DNA of 64,000 nt from Pedobacter hartonius (GTDB taxonomy: Bacteria > Bacteroidota > Bacteroidia > Sphingobacteriales > Sphingobacteriaceae): the NCBI RefSeq assembly GCF_900107535.1, contig NZ_FNRA01000003.1, positions 310,001 through 374,000 on the forward strand, given 5' to 3'. Position numbers and translations under genes: made by a program. This document shows positions 1 to 9,584 of the stretch, in pieces; the first letter of the stretch is position 1; every line of letters starts with the position of its first letter. The notes beneath the pieces are model-generated. The model did no database searches and had not been told where the DNA came from. It was given only the letters and a program-made list of their open reading frames with translations.

Positions 1-364
1 CTATCTGATCAAAAGATTCGATTTGCCCGACCTTGATGATGCCAGCCCTGAAGAAGAGACAGAAAGCAGGATACAAAGGGAGCTGGCAGACTATATGCTC
101 CTGCATTTATAGACAAATTATAACGAGGAGTTAAACAGACAGCCCTTTCTATTGCAACTTGCCGGTAAATGGGAGCTGAAAGTTCAGTCAGATAACGAAA
201 CTACCCTCCCGGAAGAAGTCAAAACATTTTACCTCAATCTTTTAGACTAGCAAAGGAAATGGTTGCTGAAAAAAAATACCGAAGAAGAATTGCTCAACGA
301 AGGCATTATACGCAAACACCTCCATTACCCGGATCTGGAAGAGGAGAAACTCCTGTTTCTGTAA
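1..364 (+). pseudogene. Decayed C-terminus of a CPA1-type Na+/H+ antiporter
   Basis: One reading frame (codons starting at base 2) runs from the window edge to a TAA at 362-364 and is broken only by TAG codons at 110-112 and 248-250. There is no frameshift. The peptide is rich in charged residues and ends with a segment containing IIRKHLHYPDLEEEKL, which resembles the soluble tail of bacterial CPA1 Na+/H+ antiporters, where an R-x-L-x-x-x-DLEE motif sits near the end. The membrane part would lie left of the window. Both premature stops are TAG, consistent with C-to-T changes at glutamine codons. The family is assigned from the tail motif only, so it is tentative; the pseudogene status is clear. 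Confidence 0.6.
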
Positions 365-455
365 ACCCCCATCAAGATATATAACAGCCTCCTGCTGGTG
401 TAACAGATTGAACCGTCTGCTTCAGCAACAATGACAGACGTAACATATTATAATA

Positions 456-471
456 ATTAGTTTAAACTAAT
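456..471. promoter_or_regulatory. AT-rich palindrome upstream of the TonB receptor
   Basis: A perfect 16-bp palindrome, ATTAGTTTAAACTAAT, lies 67 bp before the receptor start and extends as an imperfect inverted repeat over about 32 bp of A/T sequence. Its position between the decayed antiporter and the receptor gene fits an operator for a metal- or substrate-responsive repressor. The regulator is unknown and the function is inference. Confidence 0.35.
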
Positions 472-537
472 AATTATAATTTGCTTTATAAAATTATTAT
501 TATTTGCTTTGCCTTCAGATAAGAAGAATATACAAAC

Positions 538-3003
538 ATGATGAAAACGTTATACCTGATTTTAGTACTGTTCATACCTGCCGTTACTTTAGCCCAGACG
601 GGTTCTTTAAAAGGGAGGCTGACCAACGGCGGGGAGCCGCTGCCCGCTGTAAATATTGTCATCAAAGGCATTTCGGCAAATGCCACAAGTACCGAAAAAG
701 GTTATTATGAACTGAAAAACATTGTTCCCGGTACATATGAAGTTTCCTTTTCTGCAGTGGGGTACCTGACTGAGAAACTTAAAATAACAATCCCCAACGG
801 CGAGGCTGCCGTGCTAAACGGAAATTTAAAAGAGAATAGCTCCAAACTCAATGAGGTAGTGGTAACCGGGGTATCAAGAGCTACGGAATTACGCCGTAAT
901 CCTGTGCCTATTGCTGTAATGACCAAAAAGGAAATGAATGAAAATGTGAACAATAATATCATTGATGCGATTGTTAAAGGTGTGCCAGGCATCAATGCAG
1001 TGACTACAGGCCCAAATATATCAAAGCCTTTTATCCGGGGTCTGGGTTACAACCGGGTGTTAACGCTCTATGATGGCATCAGGCAGGAGGGGCAGCAATG
1101 GGGTGATGAACATGGTATCGAGATCGACCAGTATGGGATTGGCCGGGCCGAGGTAATTAAGGGGCCTGCAAGTTTAACCTACGGCTCTGACGCCCTTGCA
1201 GGGGTCATTAACCTGATTCCGGCTGTAGCTGACGGGGCCGAAGGTATACTGAAAGGAGATTACGTGGCAGACTACCACACCAACAACGGCATGGTCGGCA
1301 CTTCGCTGGGCCTGGCCTATATAAAAAATGACTGGAGGTATAACTTCAGGGCAACGGTCAAGTCGGCACATGATTATCAGAATAAGATTGACGGTTTTGT
1401 TTATAACACCGGGTTCAGGGAGTTCAATTTGTCGGGAACTGCAAGGGTCGATAAAAAATGGGGTTCCTCGCAGCTTACGGCAACCTTATACGATAATAAA
1501 CAGGAAATACCTGATGGCAGCCGTGATTCACTGACAAGGAGTTTTACAAAACAGGTAAACGAAGCGGGTAATGATAATATCAGAAACAGGCCATTGGTCA
1601 GCAACGATGAATTACGCTCTTATACTATTGCCCCGCTCCATCAGCGGATACAACATTACCGGCTGTATACACGCAATGATTTTAAACTTGGGGAAGGCAG
1701 CCTGCAGGCTTCAGTAGGTTTACAGCGCAGCGCAAGAAGAGAATACAACCACCCTACCCTGGCTGAGCAGGCCGGCTTATACGTTGTATTGAACACGCTT
1801 AATTATGATCTCAAATATAATTTGCCCTCCATTGCAGGCATAGAAAGCACGATAGGTGTAAACGGGATGTATCAGACCAACCGCAGCAAGACAGGTACAG
1901 ATTTCCCCATTCCTGATTACAACCTGTTTGATGCGGGTGCATTTCTTTTTGCCAAAAAAACTTTTGGCAAACTTGACCTGTCAGGCGGGATCAGGTATGA
2001 TAACCGCCACATGAAATGGAACGACTTTTATGTAGGTCCAAATGCTGAAAACGGTTTTGAGCAGCAGGTCAGACTACCCGATACGGCTGGCGCACATTTG
2101 CAATTCCCGGCATTCAAACATGTATACAAAGGCCTGTTGGGAAGTTTAGGGGCAACGTACAACGTCAGCGAGCGGCTATTACTAAAAGCGAACATCGCCA
2201 GGGGATACCGGGCGCCGAACATCACCGAAATTGGCTCCAACGGGCTTGATCCCGGTGCACATATTGTTTACCTGGGGAACCGCAGCTTTAGTCCTGAATT
2301 TAGCCTGCAGGAAGATATTGGTGTCATCGCCTATCTGAAAGATGTAGACCTGATCGCAGAATTTTTTAACAATCAGATCGATCACTATATTTATCAATCG
2401 AAACTGACCGATGCTAACGGCAATCCAATAGTGATTGTTCCGGGTAACAGTACATATCAATACCAGCAGTCCAAAGCCAAACTTTACGGAGCAGAATTTA
2501 CTGTCAACCTTCATCCGCGTAATTTAAAATGGCTTGCCTTTAACAATAGCCTAGCCTATGTAAACGGCATCAACAAAAACCAGGAGCTGATCGCTGCGTC
2601 CAGCGGTGCTGCAAAATACCTGCCTTTTATTCCTCCGTTCCATATCCGCTCTGAGCTAAAGGTCACTTTACAGCAGGCATACGGAATATTTTCGAAGATC
2701 TATTTTAAAGCTGAAGCAGATGCCTATACCGCTCAAAATCATTTTTATGCCCTGGATGATACTGAAACCGCTACTCCCGGATATACCCTCATCAATTTCG
2801 GCGCTGGTACAACGATCAAAAGAAAATCAGAAAAAACTTTCTGCGAGCTGTTTTTCCAGATAGATAACCTCTTTGATAAGGCATATCAGTCTAATCTCAA
2901 CCGGTTAAAATATTTTGAGTATTATACAGTCTCTCCAAACGGACACCTCGGAATTTACAATATCGGCAGGAATCTAAGCTTTAAAGCGATTTTCCCATTT
3001 TAG
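538..3003 (+). CDS. TonB-dependent outer membrane receptor with carboxypeptidase-like N-domain
   Basis: An 821-residue outer membrane receptor for TonB-driven uptake. A signal peptide (about residues 1-20, ending in LAQ) is followed by a carboxypeptidase-regulatory-like beta-sandwich (about 22-100), then a plug domain with the region VIKGPASLTYGSDALAGVIN, and then a long beta-barrel that ends in phenylalanine (KAIFPF), as outer membrane barrels do. The size is that of a siderophore/metal-type receptor, shorter than SusC proteins of about 1000 residues. The plug segment WGDEHGIEIDQYG recalls metal and heme receptors, but the ligand cannot be told from sequence. No SusD gene follows. A decayed AraC-type regulator lies directly downstream and may once have controlled this gene. 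The start is chosen because it precedes the signal peptide; an adjacent second ATG is equally possible. Confidence 0.9.
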   Translation: MMKTLYLILVLFIPAVTLAQTGSLKGRLTNGGEPLPAVNIVIKGISANATSTEKGYYELKNIVPGTYEVSFSAVGYLTEKLKITIPNGEAAVLNGNLKENSSKLNEVVVTGVSRATELRRNPVPIAVMTKKEMNENVNNNIIDAIVKGVPGINAVTTGPNISKPFIRGLGYNRVLTLYDGIRQEGQQWGDEHGIEIDQYGIGRAEVIKGPASLTYGSDALAGVINLIPAVADGAEGILKGDYVADYHTNNGMVGTSLGLAYIKNDWRYNFRATVKSAHDYQNKIDGFVYNTGFREFNLSGTARVDKKWGSSQLTATLYDNKQEIPDGSRDSLTRSFTKQVNEAGNDNIRNRPLVSNDELRSYTIAPLHQRIQHYRLYTRNDFKLGEGSLQASVGLQRSARREYNHPTLAEQAGLYVVLNTLNYDLKYNLPSIAGIESTIGVNGMYQTNRSKTGTDFPIPDYNLFDAGAFLFAKKTFGKLDLSGGIRYDNRHMKWNDFYVGPNAENGFEQQVRLPDTAGAHLQFPAFKHVYKGLLGSLGATYNVSERLLLKANIARGYRAPNITEIGSNGLDPGAHIVYLGNRSFSPEFSLQEDIGVIAYLKDVDLIAEFFNNQIDHYIYQSKLTDANGNPIVIVPGNSTYQYQQSKAKLYGAEFTVNLHPRNLKWLAFNNSLAYVNGINKNQELIAASSGAAKYLPFIPPFHIRSELKVTLQQAYGIFSKIYFKAEADAYTAQNHFYALDDTETATPGYTLINFGAGTTIKRKSEKTFCELFFQIDNLFDKAYQSNLNRLKYFEYYTVSPNGHLGIYNIGRNLSFKAIFPF

Positions 3004-3063
3004 TACAGGGTAAAAAACCTTAGCGGCAATCATTCGTCTTAAAAGAGAATTAGTTAATTTAGT

Positions 3064-3638
3064 ATAATAGAAAAGACCGAAACTCTTGAAGCTTTCTATA
3101 AGGATAAAGTCAATATACGCCCGGGGAGCATAGATAGTAAAAACATGCAGTTTGCTATCTTAAGCAACGATGAATATGCTAATGGCGCAACTATGCTTTA
3201 CCGGCGCCGCGATTTCTATAAGGTGTCTTTATTTAAAGGCCGGATTTTACTTCATTATGGAGACAAAAGCCTTGAGGTTGACGGAACTTCGCTTGTATTC
3301 TTCAATCCAGATATTCCATACACGGGAGAAATGCTGGAAGAAAGTAATTTCGGAGGGTCACTGAAGAATTCGGACTCCGCTCCGCAAGCGACTTTGCCGA
3401 AAAGCTGGGCATACATGTCAATTATCTAAACCGCGCGGTAAAATCAGTAAAGGGAAAAACAACCACTGAACATATATCAGAACGGCTAACCAGGGAGGCA
3501 ATAGCCTTACTCAAACATTCACACTGGAGCATCTCTGAAATCAGTTACAGCCTTGGATTTGAAGACCCTTCACACTTTAACCACTTCTTTAAAAAACAAA
3601 CGACACAGGTGACTTCAAGTTTCAGATTGGCATTGTAA
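3064..3638 (+). pseudogene. Broken AraC-family transcriptional regulator
   Basis: Two open pieces in different frames read as one AraC-type regulator. The first (about 3064-3429) has the N-terminal sensing region ETLEAFYKDK...YRRRDFYKVSLFKG...VFFNPDIPYTGE, typical of Bacteroidetes AraC proteins. It has no ATG at the expected place; its only in-frame ATG is at 3145, inside the domain. The second piece (about 3365-3638) carries the helix-turn-helix region with SISEISYSLGFEDPSHFNHF. Between them the middle of the protein is missing and the frame shifts. Three lesions (lost start, internal deletion, frameshift) make this a clear pseudogene. Confidence 0.8.
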
Positions 3639-3761
3639 TGGTCATGCCTGCAGCTAAAAAACGAAGCAGCAGGCATGACCAATATCATACAGTCTTCATG
3701 CGTGTACAGCTGTGCCCGCGGAATGCGTATGTTTTAAACCTTTTGATATGATCTGTTCAGC

Positions 3762-4598
3762 CTACACCTCTACCGGCCTGTTCTGATCTGTTATCCATTC
3801 ACTCCAGGAACCGGCATACATTTTAGGGAAAACATTGCCAATATGTACAAAAAGCAAAACATTAAATGCAGCACTAACGCCGGAACCACAATAAAAAACC
3901 GCATTTTCCGGGGTGATATCCTTAAAATATTCCTCAATTTCAGCTTTATCCCTAACCAGGCCATCCTGGTTTACAAGGCTGTTGAAAGGCCTGGATATTG
4001 CTGTTGGAATATGACCGGCAACAGGATCGATAATTTCATTCTGCCCATGATACCTGTCATTGGTACGGGAATCAACCAGGCAAATACTATTCCCGTTAAT
4101 TTTCTCCAGAATATCATCTGATTCAGCCAAAAATGCATCATTAAAACTGGCTGAAAATGACTCTTCAGTCCTCTCTACCTTTTCTGAATCCAGCGGAAGG
4201 TCATTCTTTTCCCAGTAGCTTTTGCCGCCTGAGAGAACCGCTGCATTTTCATGCCCGCTCCATTTCAAAAGCCACCATAATCTTGCAGCCGCCATTGCAC
4301 CAAACTGTGAATCATAGGCGATCACCTGGGTAGTGCTGCCAATTCCTAATTTTGAAAACGTGGCTACCAGTTCATCCTTTAAGGGCAGCGGATGACGACC
4401 GGTTACTCCAGGAATTATTTTGCCGGACAAGTCTTTGTTCAGATCTGCATAAACAGCATTGGGAATATGTTTTTCGCTGTATTCCTTTAAGCCCCATTGT
4501 TCATCTGCCAATGAAAATGAACAATCTATAAAGAGAACATCAGGATTCTGAAGATTTCTTTCGGCTTCCTGAATGGTAATAAAAGTTGTATAATTCAT
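3762..4598 (-). CDS. Sulfurtransferase with two rhodanese domains
   Basis: 278 residues, the usual length for SseA-like 3-mercaptopyruvate/thiosulfate sulfurtransferases. The N-terminal rhodanese domain (about 5-125) is the non-catalytic half. The C-terminal domain (about 155-275) has the active-site loop CGSGVSA, with the catalytic cysteine near residue 237. A CGSG-type loop is nearer to mercaptopyruvate sulfurtransferases than the CRKG loop of thiosulfate-specific enzymes, so transfer of sulfur from 3-mercaptopyruvate is the better guess. It would be cytoplasmic, as no signal peptide is visible. It stands alone, convergent with the AraC remnant. Confidence 0.9.
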   Translation of the reverse strand: MNYTTFITIQEAERNLQNPDVLFIDCSFSLADEQWGLKEYSEKHIPNAVYADLNKDLSGKIIPGVTGRHPLPLKDELVATFSKLGIGSTTQVIAYDSQFGAMAAARLWWLLKWSGHENAAVLSGGKSYWEKNDLPLDSEKVERTEESFSASFNDAFLAESDDILEKINGNSICLVDSRTNDRYHGQNEIIDPVAGHIPTAISRPFNSLVNQDGLVRDKAEIEEYFKDITPENAVFYCGSGVSAAFNVLLFVHIGNVFPKMYAGSWSEWITDQNRPVEV

Positions 4599-4739
4599 GT
4601 TATTCTGACGCTGTTACGCTTAAATATACTATTCAAAATGAAAACGATATAAATTCAAATTTAATATTTATGCATGATAAAAACCTAACCAAATCTGGTT
4701 AAAAATAATTTCAGCGCTACAATCTATAATTAATATTCT

Positions 4740-4747
4740 TAGTTTTG
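4740..4747 (+). promoter_or_regulatory. Promoter -7 element for the RRM gene
   Basis: TAGTTTTG fits the Bacteroidetes -7 consensus TAnnTTTG and lies 50 nt before the start codon of the RRM gene. No good -33 TTTG is visible. Confidence 0.45.
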
Positions 4748-4797
4748 CAGCGTTAAACGAAATTCATTGAAAAATTAAGTTAATCACTACCACGACA

Positions 4798-5157
4798 ATG
4801 GTCAAACTCTTCATAGGAGGCTTTCCTCTCAATATTTCAGAACTTGAATTGGTGCAATTAGTTAGTTTGCATGGGACGGTGAGTACTGTCAAGATCGTTA
4901 GAGATAAAAAAACGGGTATCTGCAAAGGTTATGCTTTTTTGGAGATGAAAAGTATGACAGATGCAGTCAATGCAGTTGCAGCATTGAACGGCCGGGTTAT
5001 AGACGGGCAGGCCTTAAGTTTAAAAATAAACAAGGAGACAGTGGCGCCCGCAGCTACTAAAGCCAAGCCAGCGCAAATTCCATCCCCCAATCCAAAATAT
5101 GTTAAAATTGAAGGGCCTTCAGCTATCGTTAAAAAGAAAAGGCCCAGAAAGTCCTGA
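4798..5157 (+). CDS. RRM-domain RNA-binding protein
   Basis: 119 residues. A single RNA recognition motif covers about residues 2-78: RNP2 is LFIGGF (4-9) and RNP1 is KGYAFLEM (43-50), both with aromatic residues in the RNA-stacking positions. The tail is proline/lysine-rich and ends in a basic KKKRPRKS stretch that could add RNA affinity. Bacterial stand-alone RRM proteins of this type occur in Bacteroidetes and cyanobacteria, and some act as global post-transcriptional regulators. The targets here are unknown. It has its own promoter candidate and no operon partners. Confidence 0.9.
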   Translation: MVKLFIGGFPLNISELELVQLVSLHGTVSTVKIVRDKKTGICKGYAFLEMKSMTDAVNAVAALNGRVIDGQALSLKINKETVAPAATKAKPAQIPSPNPKYVKIEGPSAIVKKKRPRKS

Positions 5158-5426
5158 CCCCGCTTTACAGGGATGCCCGTTATCTTATCTCCCGCAGCTG
5201 GTTGAGCAATTCAGTTCCCAAATCGGGTAGGCTGCACGCATCGGGCTTATCAGCAGCACAATAGCTTCATGATGCGCCGGCAGCATCAGCTAAATGGTAT
5301 TACCAAATGCCTTAATGTAGTATTTTCTATACAATTCTTCGGATAGCTATGCCTTTTTACGCGATTTATTCGGATTCTTAAATTGGCAAAGATATTGTAA
5401 TATGTGTAGTATCAAAAGCTGATTAT

Positions 5427-5705
5427 ATGTATAACTCTGAAAGAGAAGTTGAAAAATTATGTTTTTCAATCAGGCAAAATCTGAAAGCAAGTATCGACAG
5501 GCAAGTTCCATTTACACATTTAGCAGGATCTTACAATATTTCACTGGAATTCATCAATAACAATGACCTGGTTCTTCAGGCAAGAAGGACTGACGATGAT
5601 CATTTCAATTTCCGCCTGGCTTTAAGTAAAGCGATCAGTGATTATTACGACATCGAAAAAAGCGTTGCCTCACTTATCCTTCAATATGGTAGTGCCGTTG
5701 CCTAA
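5427..5705 (+). CDS. Small protein of unknown function (92 aa)
   Basis: A 92-residue soluble protein with mixed charge, no signal peptide and no membrane segment. I do not recognise a family. The coding sequence is uninterrupted and uses codons like its neighbours. It lies alone between the RRM gene and an EEP nuclease remnant. Confidence 0.5.
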   Translation: MYNSEREVEKLCFSIRQNLKASIDRQVPFTHLAGSYNISLEFINNNDLVLQARRTDDDHFNFRLALSKAISDYYDIEKSVASLILQYGSAVA

Positions 5706-5770
5706 TCATCACGGGCTTTAGCATTCATTGCAGGGCTGCCATATAGCAGAGAGTTTTAGTGAGTTAATGA

Positions 5771-6207
5771 TTAACCTGTTTCTGCGTTCACCTTCTCTTT
5801 AAATATTTCAATGTCATCCTGTATTTCAATGTCATCCTGGTCAGGCAGCGGCACCTCATTTTTCATCTCCGCGGCCGGATTAAATTGCAAATTAATATAC
5901 ATTGGAAAATGATCCGATCCGCAGCTCAGCTTTCTTTCGATAGCTGTCAAAGTAAAATCAACCGAATAAAACACATAATCCAGTGGAAAACATTAAAAGA
6001 AGTATTTAGCATTAAAGCTATTGAAAAATCCTTTTCCTTTTCCTCGATCAAGCAACCCGCTGATATTAAAACCACAATATTGGCAGCCAGTTTCTGCAGC
6101 CCTGGAAATTCAAACACCCGGAATATCCAGTAATCATTCTTTATGCTGGGGATGAGTGAAGCGACAACAATAAAGATTCCAAAGTAAAACAGGCAGCGGC
6201 TATGTAA
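5771..6207 (-). pseudogene. Endonuclease/exonuclease/phosphatase-family gene with central deletion
   Basis: The minus strand holds the two ends of an EEP-fold protein. The start (about 6207-5985) encodes two hydrophobic segments and the stretch NDYWIFRVFEFPGLQKL, typical of the membrane-anchored N-terminus of Bacteroidetes EEP proteins. The end (about 5985-5771) encodes YVFYSVDFTLTAIE and then GSDHFPMYI, the His-containing C-terminal EEP motif. The ends meet near 5980 in different frames and the catalytic middle is missing. The first ATG is followed directly by a stop. An exact 18-bp tandem duplication (5804-5821, 5822-5839) near the 3' end repeats DDIEIQ. Confidence 0.75.
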
Positions 6208-6259
6208 TTACATAAAGGGCAATGAAGAGTGGGTTAATAGTTAAAAAGAAGGTCAGAAA

Positions 6260-7369
6260 TTACTTTCTGCTTTTGGTACTGAGTCTGGTGGCCAATTTAT
6301 TTTGCTTATACTCCTCATCTCCCAGGATAATGCCCCATGATTTTAATCCGTCAACACGATCGAATATAATTTTCAGCACAGCGATAACAGGGATTGAAAG
6401 GAACATACCTGGTATTCCCCAGATCATTTCGCCAATAATTACGCCAAGCACGGTCACCAGTGCATTAATTCTGACTTTAGAGCCCACAACTACCGGCAGT
6501 AAAATATTACTGTCGATCAGGTGCGTTATGATCAGTGTAACAATAACCAGTATCACTTTTGAGAATGCCGTAGCGGTGGCAAATGTAACAAGAGAACTAA
6601 TCACCAATGCTGAAAATATACCTATATAAGGTATAATATTAAACAAGCCTGTAATTAAGCCCAGCAGAACTGCGTATTTGATTCCTAAAAGCCAGAAAGC
6701 CAGGCAAACAACAAATGATACAATTGCCATCTCAATCAGCAGTCCGATGATATATTTTCTGATCATGTACTGCACACGTTCAATGATTTCATATACAGTT
6801 GCTGAATTTTCGTCAAGAAATACGGCGATTAAAAATTTCATGATCAGCCTGCGGTACAGCAGAAAGAAAAATGTGTAGATAAATGTGAATACAAAAAACA
6901 GCATTAGCGAGGATAAGGATAACAGGGTTGCTCCCAACATCGTTGTTCCTGATGCCATTACTTTGCTGGTAGCAGAATGAACATAGGTCAGTTGCTTATT
7001 TGCATTGACATGAAACGTTCCCGCTATCCAATCCTGCAGGCCGTCTAGCGTTCTCAGCAGCTGTTGCTGAAACTGGGGCCAGTCGCTCGCCAGATCAGAC
7101 ATCTGCGATCCGATCACGTACAGAATAAAACCGATACATCCCAATAACAGCAATATAGATACCATAGATGCAGCGCTACGGGGTAACTTCATCTTATTTT
7201 CAAGAAATGCAGCCAGCGGGAGCAGCAAAATGGAGAACAAACAAGAAAAAATTAAAGGAGACAGAATCTCTTTGGCAACAATGGTAATATAACAAAGTGT
7301 GACCAGACTAATAAGTATTGATGATAACTTAATGTGGAATGGTAAACTCTTCAGTTGTTTTAGGTCCAT
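6260..7369 (-). CDS. AI-2E (PerM/YdiK-like) family membrane transporter
   Basis: 369 residues with about seven or eight hydrophobic helices: a pair at the N-terminus, one at about 65-90, then a periplasmic stretch (about 90-145), and a C-terminal cluster with the conserved-type segment GLFNIIPYIGIFSALVIS and the DSNILLPVVVGSKV region typical of the AI-2E transporter superfamily. Members have been linked to quorum-signal export or to Na+/H+ exchange, so the substrate is not predictable. It is monocistronic and divergent from the helicase gene. Confidence 0.9.
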   Translation of the reverse strand: MDLKQLKSLPFHIKLSSILISLVTLCYITIVAKEILSPLIFSCLFSILLLPLAAFLENKMKLPRSAASMVSILLLLGCIGFILYVIGSQMSDLASDWPQFQQQLLRTLDGLQDWIAGTFHVNANKQLTYVHSATSKVMASGTTMLGATLLSLSSLMLFFVFTFIYTFFFLLYRRLIMKFLIAVFLDENSATVYEIIERVQYMIRKYIIGLLIEMAIVSFVVCLAFWLLGIKYAVLLGLITGLFNIIPYIGIFSALVISSLVTFATATAFSKVILVIVTLIITHLIDSNILLPVVVGSKVRINALVTVLGVIIGEMIWGIPGMFLSIPVIAVLKIIFDRVDGLKSWGIILGDEEYKQNKLATRLSTKSRK

Positions 7370-7664
7370 AATGAGCGATATATAATAGATTGAGCAGGCA
7401 GATCATCGGTAAAGTCTTAACAGGATCAGCCTCTGCTCATAAGAAATAAATAAGCCATACAACCTGAAGCTTTACCAAATGTAACTATCAGGGAATATTG
7501 ATTTATGAATCAACAAGTTACAGAATAACCATCAGAAAAATACCCGGAAATAATGTATATTATTCCCTACATACCGATTTGCACAGCCTGGCATTTATAT
7601 TTCAAAAGAACTGATCATAGGTTTCAAAAAAGGCGCAACAGAAGAAAAATTCGATTAAATTTGT

Positions 7665-9584
7665 ATGATGCATAATGTAGAGCCTGCAAATTCAATTTTC
7701 GACAAGATCTTATCTTTTATAGATTACACCAATCAGAATATTTTTCTTACCGGAAAAGCTGGGACAGGGAAAACCACCCTGCTTAAACGGATCAAAGAAA
7801 CAAGTTCCAAAAAGATGGTGATCGTAGCCCCTACAGGAGTTGCGGCGATGAACGCAAAAGGTACTACCATCAATTCATTTTTTCAGCTGCCAACAGGCTC
7901 CTTTTTCCCTGGTGACATCAGCCTGGAGAATCTGCAGGCCGGGTTTATGTCTATCCAGTCAATGGTTTCCGACTCTAGTTATAACCGGGAAAAGACGAAC
8001 CTGCTGAATGAACTGGAGCTGCTCGTCATTGACGAAGTATCTATGGTGCGCTGCGATTTAATGGATGTGATAGATGCCATACTGCGGTATGTCAGAAAAA
8101 ACAACGCCCCATTCGGTGGGGTGCAGTTATTGCTCATTGGAGATCTTTATCAGTTGCCTCCCGTGGTCAAAAGAGAAGAATGGACATTTTTAAGCAGGGC
8201 CTACGTTTCGCCTTATTTCTTTGAAAGCCATGTTATCCGCAGACATCCGCTTTTACAGATAGAGCTAACTACCGTATTCCGGCAAACTGAACCGGAATTT
8301 ATAAATATTTTGAATTCCATCAGAAACAACCAGATTGACGAAAGTACGCTAGCTTTGTTGAATAAGAGATATTCCCCCAAATTTAGTGCTTTGGAGGAGT
8401 CAAATCCTATCATTATTACTTCTCATAATGCTGAAGCAACTGCGATCAATAAGGAAAAGCTGGATGAGCTTCCGGGCCAGGAATTTACATTTAATGGTGA
8501 GGTAAACGGTGAATTCAGGGAAGCCGGCCTTCAGGCAGAACAGGTACTCAAATTGAAAGAGGGGGCACAGATCATGTTTATCAAAAATGACACTGGTGAT
8601 GACCGGAAGTTTTATAACGGAAAAATTGGGAAGGTAAAGTCTGTTCGTGATGGGGAGATCTATATTTCCTTTCCGCAGGATGAGGACCTGCTGCTTGAAA
8701 AAACTTCATGGCAATCCTTTGAATATAAAACCGATCCTGAGCAGACCATTGTGCAGCAGCAGGTGGGTGAATTTTCGCAATATCCCATCAAACTTGCATG
8801 GGCGGTAACCATTCATAAAAGTCAGGGACTGACGTTTGACAGTGCTGTTATTGATGCAGGAAAATCATTTGTTGCAGGACAGGTTTATGTGGCCTTAAGC
8901 CGTGTCAGAACCCTCAACGGGCTTATTTTGAGATCGAAAATCAATACGGAGAGCCTAAGATCAAACCAGGAAGTCATCAGCTATATGAAACCGGCCGGTG
9001 AGGATGAAATGGATCATCTGCTGGTTAGCGAACAGGAGAAATTCATTCTTCAGTTGGTACTGAACCATTTTTCTTTTAATCAAATGTTGAGCGGACTGGA
9101 AGTTATCGTTTCAAATGCCGAAATGGTGAAATCAAATCTGCCGGAATTCAGGGCCTTACTGGCGCAGCTTAAAAAATCTGTTACGGACCTGATGGCAGTG
9201 GCAGAGCGCTTTCAGCAACAGGTGAAAAACCTGCATAAGGAAAATGGTTTCAAAGATCAGCAGATACTGCAGGACAGAATAACATCAGCAGCAGTATACT
9301 TTACCAAAGAGATCAACCTGCTACTGCTAAACCATGTTAATAAGAATATCAGGATCAAGCCAAAAAACAAGGCTGAGCAGCAGATTCAGCACTTGTTCCA
9401 GAAGTACAGGCAAGTGATTGAAACCAGGATACACCTGCTTCAGACTGCATCTCTATTATTGAAAGAACCAATCAGAGTGGGGTATTATACTGACTGGATC
9501 AACAAACATAAGGCACACCTGCTGACCAGACCGGGCTCATCTTCCGGAAGCCAGCAAGCTCCGACTAATCTTCAGCTGTTTTGA
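7665..9584 (+). CDS. PIF1/RecD-like superfamily 1 helicase
   Basis: 639 residues. An N-terminal ATPase core has Walker A GKAGTGKTT (about 30-38), Walker B LVIDEVSMV, motif III GDLYQLPPV, and an arginine-bearing motif TVFRQ. The C-terminal UvrD_C_2-type part has AWAVTIHKSQGLTFD and YVALSRVR. These are the PIF1-like signatures of 5'-3' DNA helicases that resolve G-quadruplexes and stalled forks. Residues from about 450 on are a helical extension found in Bacteroidetes homologues. The gene begins with ATG ATG; the first is used here. It stands alone with its own upstream region. Confidence 0.92.
   Translation: MMHNVEPANSIFDKILSFIDYTNQNIFLTGKAGTGKTTLLKRIKETSSKKMVIVAPTGVAAMNAKGTTINSFFQLPTGSFFPGDISLENLQAGFMSIQSMVSDSSYNREKTNLLNELELLVIDEVSMVRCDLMDVIDAILRYVRKNNAPFGGVQLLLIGDLYQLPPVVKREEWTFLSRAYVSPYFFESHVIRRHPLLQIELTTVFRQTEPEFINILNSIRNNQIDESTLALLNKRYSPKFSALEESNPIIITSHNAEATAINKEKLDELPGQEFTFNGEVNGEFREAGLQAEQVLKLKEGAQIMFIKNDTGDDRKFYNGKIGKVKSVRDGEIYISFPQDEDLLLEKTSWQSFEYKTDPEQTIVQQQVGEFSQYPIKLAWAVTIHKSQGLTFDSAVIDAGKSFVAGQVYVALSRVRTLNGLILRSKINTESLRSNQEVISYMKPAGEDEMDHLLVSEQEKFILQLVLNHFSFNQMLSGLEVIVSNAEMVKSNLPEFRALLAQLKKSVTDLMAVAERFQQQVKNLHKENGFKDQQILQDRITSAAVYFTKEINLLLLNHVNKNIRIKPKNKAEQQIQHLFQKYRQVIETRIHLLQTASLLLKEPIRVGYYTDWINKHKAHLLTRPGSSSGSQQAPTNLQLF

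Noticed and set aside
1..364. In-frame TAG codons as sign of stop-codon reassignment
   Set aside because: Other genes in the window use standard stops and show no internal TAG; only decayed genes do.
5158..5426. Minus-strand fragment with a short frame ending LGTELLNQLREIR
   Set aside because: It may be a gene remnant with an internal TGA, but the similarity is too short to name a family or support a feature.
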